Below, piece by piece: positions 59,874 to 64,000 of a stretch of 64,000 nt of DNA. The stretch is from contig NZ_PYWB01000002.1 in assembly GCF_003056345.1 (NCBI RefSeq), forward strand, positions 186,001 to 250,000, read 5' to 3'. Position numbers and translations under genes: made by a program. Position 1 is the first letter of the stretch; each line of letters starts with the position of its first letter. This DNA is from Devosia submarina. GTDB taxonomy: Bacteria > Pseudomonadota > Alphaproteobacteria > Rhizobiales > Devosiaceae. The notes under the pieces were generated by a model. The model searched no databases. It was given only the letters and a program-made list of their open reading frames with translations, and had not been told where the DNA came from.

Positions 59874-61142
59874 ATGCGCCTGGCTTTCTTTAGTCCTCCC
59901 CTTCAGGGGCATCTGCAACCTGCTTCCGCGTTGGCCGAGGCATTGCGGGAGCGCGGGCACCAATGTTTTGCTGTTGCCCATCCAGAAACGCAACTGCCAC
60001 AGCATAGCTTTTCGCCCATTTGGCTTGATCCGGCCAAGACGCGCTGGACGCCAGGGCAGTTCCTCGCCCATTCCCGCTCGCCGGGGCTGCCGCTGGGGAT
60101 CTGGCGGCTGGTGGGGGACATGTCGACCATTACGGATTCCCTGTGCAGGCAGGCGCCGGAATTGCTGCGAGCGCACGGGATCGAGGGGATCGTTGGGGAT
60201 CAGCTGGAGCCTGCTGGTGCCTTGGTGGCCCAATTCCTCGGACTGCCTTATGTGAGCCTGGCGGCAGCCGCGCCGATTAATCGCGAGCCGCTGGTGCCCC
60301 TGCCTGTGCTGCCTTGGCCCTATGAGGACAGTGAGGCGGCCATGCGGCGCAACGAAGTTGGAGAGCGCATTGCCGATTGGCTGACGCGCAAGCATGACCA
60401 GACTATTGCGCAATGGTCCGAGCGGTTTGGCATTGCGGGGCGATCCAAGCTGATCGACTGCCTGTCGCCCTTGGCTGACATGGCACAGATGCCAGCGGGC
60501 CTTGATTTCCCGCGCCGCAATTTGCCGTCCACCTATCACCATGTCGGCCGCCTACGGCCCGCGGACGGGGCTGGCGGAGGTGAGGTGCCGGCGTTCGGCC
60601 CCAAGCCGCTGGTTTATGCCTCGCTTGGAACCATGCAGGGCCATCGGGTGGGCCTGTTTCGCCGCATGGCAAAGGCGTGCCGGCTGTTAGGGCTGCAGCT
60701 GCTGGTTAGCCATTCCAATACGCTGACGGAAGCGGAGGCCAAGACTATTGATGCCGATTGGGTACTGCCCTGGGTTCCGCAAGAGGCGGTGTTGCGGCGG
60801 GCTGATATCGTCATCACCCATGGCGGGCTCAACACGGTACTTGATACGCTAGCGCACGGCTTGCCGCTGCTGTGCATGCCGCTGGCGTTCGAGCAGCCGG
60901 GGATCGGCGCGCGCATAGCCCATTCGGGCGCCGGAATGACGCTTTCGCCGCGCGCTTCCGCCCCGCAGATTGCCCAAGCTCTTGGGCGCATCATGAGTGA
61001 GTCATCGTTCCGCCAAAGGGCCGGAGTTTTGGCGCAGGAACTGGCGCAATTGCCCGGCGCCGCCGGGGCAGCCGAGATTGTTGAACGTGTTGTGGCCAGT
61101 GGGCAACCCGTATCCCGGCAGCCCGTCGCAGAACGGGCGTGA
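59874..61142 (+). CDS. GT1-family glycosyltransferase (CrtX/UDP-glycosyltransferase-like)
   Basis: A 422-residue GT-B glycosyltransferase. N-terminal LAFFSPPLQGHLQPASALAE with the conserved His, and the C-terminal donor-binding motif DIVITHGGLNTVLDTLAHGL. The overall pattern resembles zeaxanthin glucosyltransferase CrtX and macrolide or flavonoid glycosyltransferases. No carotenoid genes are in view, so the acceptor is unknown. The ATG at 59874 has no strong ribosome site. It converges on the next SDR gene with a 4-bp gap. Confidence 0.82.
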   Translation: MRLAFFSPPLQGHLQPASALAEALRERGHQCFAVAHPETQLPQHSFSPIWLDPAKTRWTPGQFLAHSRSPGLPLGIWRLVGDMSTITDSLCRQAPELLRAHGIEGIVGDQLEPAGALVAQFLGLPYVSLAAAAPINREPLVPLPVLPWPYEDSEAAMRRNEVGERIADWLTRKHDQTIAQWSERFGIAGRSKLIDCLSPLADMAQMPAGLDFPRRNLPSTYHHVGRLRPADGAGGGEVPAFGPKPLVYASLGTMQGHRVGLFRRMAKACRLLGLQLLVSHSNTLTEAEAKTIDADWVLPWVPQEAVLRRADIVITHGGLNTVLDTLAHGLPLLCMPLAFEQPGIGARIAHSGAGMTLSPRASAPQIAQALGRIMSESSFRQRAGVLAQELAQLPGAAGAAEIVERVVASGQPVSRQPVAERA

Positions 61143-61146
61143 CCCC

Positions 61147-62124
61147 TCAGGTACGGCGGGAGCGCTGCAGGGCGCCTGCAACGAGGAGGATAGAGCCGGC
61201 GACAAGCAAGAGGGGCAGCGCACCGCCGCCAATCCTGCCCGAGGGGTGCTTCCAGCCACCGCTTACGGTCCACTCGTCATCATGGATGGGCGCAAAGGCA
61301 TTGCCGGTGGAAGGTGGCGCCGGGTCCTTGCGCAGCTCGATCGTGTTGACGGCTGTGCTAACCACAAGATCGCTCAAGGGCGGGAATAGGGTCTTGGCGA
61401 GAGCCGACAATGCACCGATCTTGCCGGCATAAACCTCCCGCCGGGGCTGCTTGAGCAAGGCGATGACTGTGTCAGCGACGGTTTGTGCGGAGTAGCGGGG
61501 CACGACGGGTTGCGCCTCGTGGCCGGAATAATTGGCAGCGCGCTGATAGATCGGTGTGTCGATGGCGTAGGGCAGAACGGTGCACACCTTGATGCCGGGA
61601 ACATCGGCGACCTCCTGGCGGATGCTTTCGCTTAGACCCCGAACAGCGGCCTTGCTCGCGACATAGGCAGAGCCATAGGGCTGGCCAGTGATCGCTAGAA
61701 CCGAGGAGACGTTGATCAGCATGCCGCCGCCTGCACGCCGGAACTGGCGGACCGCTACGCGGGTGCCGTTGAAATAGCCATTTATGTTGGTGTGGAGGAC
61801 CTGGTCGATCACGGATGGGGGCGTGTCCTCGATGCGGCCGAAATGGATGATGGCGGCGTTGTTGATCCAGATATCGATGCGGCCCCATTCCTCCAGGGCT
61901 GCCTGCCCGACACGTTCAACAGCTTCGCTGTCGCCCACATCGGCGGCGATGGGCAGGGCTGCCCCGCCAAGAGCGCGGCATTCCGCGGCTGTTTCATCGA
62001 GCGCTTCCTGGGAGCGGGCAACAAGCACGAGGCGGGCGCCGCGGCGGGCGAATTCATGGGCGATGGCGCGCCCATTGCCGCTGGAAGCCCCGGTGACAAC
62101 AACGACATGATCGCGCAGGTTCAA
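61147..62124 (-). CDS. SDR with C-terminal membrane helix, TTG start
   Basis: A 325-residue classical SDR: TGASSGNG (the usual Ile is Asn) at 11-18, NNAA, YVASK. The C-terminal 60 residues extend past the normal fold and end in a membrane helix (GGGALPLLLVAGSILLVAGAL) with a basic tail (QRSRRT), so it is probably tail-anchored to the inner membrane. Start TTG at 62124 with GGAG 8 nt upstream. Substrate unknown. Confidence 0.82.
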   Translation of the reverse strand: MNLRDHVVVVTGASSGNGRAIAHEFARRGARLVLVARSQEALDETAAECRALGGAALPIAADVGDSEAVERVGQAALEEWGRIDIWINNAAIIHFGRIEDTPPSVIDQVLHTNINGYFNGTRVAVRQFRRAGGGMLINVSSVLAITGQPYGSAYVASKAAVRGLSESIRQEVADVPGIKVCTVLPYAIDTPIYQRAANYSGHEAQPVVPRYSAQTVADTVIALLKQPRREVYAGKIGALSALAKTLFPPLSDLVVSTAVNTIELRKDPAPPSTGNAFAPIHDDEWTVSGGWKHPSGRIGGGALPLLLVAGSILLVAGALQRSRRT

Positions 62125-62267
62125 GGCTGATGCTCCATCTGGCTGCGGAGCTGGAGCAATGCGTAACGCCGCGTCATTTCAAAGGGCGATCAGCTACTCA
62201 GCTCAAGTTTGAGACGGCAATGCCAGCCCTCGCGGTTTGTTCCCGACGCGGCACATCCTTGCGGGGA

Positions 62268-64000
62268 TTAGTGCCCCGGTGGCGCTTTGGCGGAGAGCAT
62301 TTCCTCGATCGTGCCGGCAAGGGCGGACAGCTCGAAAGGCTTGGTCATCAGCCGCGTTCCGGGCTCGAGTTCGTCCCCGTTCAGGCCCGCGCCCTTGGCG
62401 TAGCCTGTTAAAAACAAAACCGGGAGCGACGGGCGAATCTCGCGGGCGAGCTTGACCAATTGCTGGCCGTTCATGCCGGGCAAGCCAATGTCGGAGATCA
62501 GCAGGTCGATCCTGAGATCGGATTGCAGGATCGCAAGGCCCGCATTTCCGTCCACCGCAAATGCGGACTTGATGTTGAAATCATCAAGCACCGAACCGAT
62601 CAGCATGCGGATGGCCGGATCGTCCTCCACCACCAGCACGGTTCCTCCATGCACGAGGGAAGTCGGCGCCATGGACGCAGGCATTGGCTCGTCCACACTT
62701 GGCTGGGCCGGAGGCAAGAACATGGTGACGGTTGTGCCTGCGCCGGGCGCGCTGTCGATAGTGACATCGCCGCCGATCTGGCCCATGAAACCGTGGATCA
62801 TGGAAAGGCCCAGGCCCGTTCCCTGCCCTAATGGCTTGGTGGTGAAAAACGGATCAAAGGCTTTCCTCATCACCTCGGGCGGCATGCCGCTGCCATTGTC
62901 GGCTACGCTGACGGTGAGATAATCGCCCGCAGGCAGTCGCGGCCCGCTGGTTGGAAGGTGCCGGCTGCCCAGGGCAATTGTGATCACCCCGCCATCGGGC
63001 ATGGCGTCGCGCGCATTGATGGCGAGGTTGAGGATGGCGCTTTCCAGTTGCGCGGCATCGGCCCGGGCCCACCATTCGCCGGGCGGCACGTCGATGCCGA
63101 TGTCGATGGCTTCGCCGAGGGTTCGGCGCAGCAGATCGTGGAGCGAGCGGACGAGTTGGCCAATTTCAACGGCCTGCACGTCGAGCGCCTGGCGGCGGCC
63201 AAAGGCAAGGAGGCGCTGGGTCAACGAGGCCGCGCGGCGCGAAGAGGTGACTGCCCCATCGATGAAACGGGCGATATCGTCGTAGCGCCCGGCGGCAAGG
63301 CGGCGCTGGATAACGTCCAGGCTACCGATGATGCCGGCAAGCATGTTGTTGAAGTCATGGGCGATCCCGCCGGTGAGCTGGCCGATGGCTTCCATTTTTT
63401 GCGCCTGTCGCAGGGCTTCCTCGGTGTTGCGCAATTCCTCGGCGGCCTGGTGTTCGGCAGTGATATCCCGGCCCACGGCATGAACGACGCCATCTTCCAC
63501 CACGCCGCGCCAGTCAAACAGGCGATAGCTGCCGTCCCGGGCGCGGTAGCGGTTTTGAATGGTTATGACATCATCGCTTGCGGCCTGGTGCGCCACATAG
63601 CTTGCGGTGCGATCGCGATCCTCAGGGTGCATGAACTCGAAGATGGATTTGCCGATCATCTCTTGCGGGTCCCAGCCCAGGAGCCGCTTGGCACTCGGAT
63701 TGACCGAAAGGATGATGCCGGCCTCATCGCGCACCAGCATCACTTCCTGGGAGATGCGCCAGAGACGGTCATGATCCCTTTGCCGCTCCCGGGCTTCGCT
63801 ACGTCGTAGGGCAGCTTCGGCTTGCGATTGCCTATAGGCTGACCAGGTCCGGGCGGCGACCTCGCGGACCAGGACCGCTTCGGCCTCGGTCCAGTGTCGC
63901 TCCTGGGCAGAGTGGACATAAAGAATGCCAGTCAGCGCGCCTTCCCGTAGCAATGGCGCAACGATCAGCGCTTTGGTGCCGATGCTGCGCCAAGTCTGGA
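62268..64000 (-). CDS. Hybrid sensor histidine kinase, GAF-PAS-HisKA-HATPase-receiver, 5' end missing
   Basis: The visible 577 residues start inside a GAF-like domain (LIVAPLLREGALTGILYVHS). A PAS domain (SVNPSAKRLLGWDPQEMIGK) and HisKA with phospho-His in LTGGIAHDFNNMLAGI follow, then HATPase (NLAINARDAMPDGG, FDPFFTTKPLGQGTGLGL) and a receiver at the C-terminus (VLVVEDDPAIRM, phosphoacceptor Asp in LLISDIGLPGMNG). The frame stays open to the right edge, so the true N-terminus is outside. Signal unknown. Confidence 0.9.
   Translation of the reverse strand, partial: QTWRSIGTKALIVAPLLREGALTGILYVHSAQERHWTEAEAVLVREVAARTWSAYRQSQAEAALRRSEARERQRDHDRLWRISQEVMLVRDEAGIILSVNPSAKRLLGWDPQEMIGKSIFEFMHPEDRDRTASYVAHQAASDDVITIQNRYRARDGSYRLFDWRGVVEDGVVHAVGRDITAEHQAAEELRNTEEALRQAQKMEAIGQLTGGIAHDFNNMLAGIIGSLDVIQRRLAAGRYDDIARFIDGAVTSSRRAASLTQRLLAFGRRQALDVQAVEIGQLVRSLHDLLRRTLGEAIDIGIDVPPGEWWARADAAQLESAILNLAINARDAMPDGGVITIALGSRHLPTSGPRLPAGDYLTVSVADNGSGMPPEVMRKAFDPFFTTKPLGQGTGLGLSMIHGFMGQIGGDVTIDSAPGAGTTVTMFLPPAQPSVDEPMPASMAPTSLVHGGTVLVVEDDPAIRMLIGSVLDDFNIKSAFAVDGNAGLAILQSDLRIDLLISDIGLPGMNGQQLVKLAREIRPSLPVLFLTGYAKGAGLNGDELEPGTRLMTKPFELSALAGTIEEMLSAKAPPGH

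Noticed and set aside
1..64000. tRNA, rRNA, CRISPR arrays, insertion sequences
   Set aside because: Scanning by eye shows no cloverleaf with CCA-type ends, no regular spacer array, and no transposase. Short RNA genes could be missed without a covariance search.

Overview
The window is high-GC (about 60-65% G+C by eye), densely packed bacterial DNA. The gene content points to an alphaproteobacterium of the Hyphomicrobiales, most like Devosia: a GapR/DUF2312 nucleoid protein, NasS-NasT nitrate control, GGAAC-N16/17-CGTT (EcfG-type) promoters, CoxG, Tim44-like and DUF3618 proteins, and several families of short palindromic intergenic repeats. The genus is an inference. I see no rRNA, tRNA, CRISPR array, insertion sequence or prophage.

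Layout. 1-5.6 kb: 5' part of coxG, a three-gene coiled-coil/membrane module of unknown function, and an SDR divergent from an HxlR regulator. 5.6-9.9 kb: a VOC protein and a four-gene ferric-siderophore ABC importer with a hairpin between the binding-protein and permease genes. 9.9-13.1 kb: a copper-delivery operon (SCO1, PCuAC, small DUF2946-like protein), then a LysR regulator and a TSUP permease. 13.5-17.9 kb: GH38 alpha-mannosidase divergent from a LacI repressor, with a 12-bp palindrome between them.

18-32.3 kb: a carbohydrate-acid catabolic island. It has an RraA-family protein, three different enolase-superfamily dehydratase-like enzymes, a complete sugar ABC transporter with a Tat-exported binding protein, a GntR regulator, a beta-propeller lactonase, a uronate-dehydrogenase-like protein, a DAD-family cupin and an SDR. 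The set fits an oxidative, non-phosphorylating route (uptake, lactone, sugar acid, dehydration, then cleavage or reduction). The substrate cannot be named from sequence. Near-identical 85-bp repeats lie at both ends of the 18-28.9 kb part.

32.4-43 kb: a full nitrate assimilation locus, nasT-nasS, then a sigma54-type promoter and an attenuator leader, then nrtA-nrtB-nrtD-nirB-nirD-nasA, closed by an intrinsic terminator. 43.2-56 kb: envelope and stress genes. These include a three-gene operon (Ala-rich tail protein, Holin-X-type membrane protein, DUF3618 protein) behind an EcfG-type promoter, a YihY/BrkB protein, an Mfd-like translocase followed by three tiny overlapping genes, an SPW-repeat protein, a Tim44-like protein, a cytochrome P450, a stand-alone receiver, a small membrane protein with its own EcfG-type promoter, and GapR.

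55.9-64 kb: mixed metabolism. It holds an acyltransferase-3, an NAD-dependent epimerase, a DUF4336 protein, an SDR closely resembling animal DHRS6/BDH2, a GT1 glycosyltransferase, an SDR with a C-terminal membrane helix, and a hybrid histidine kinase cut by the window edge.
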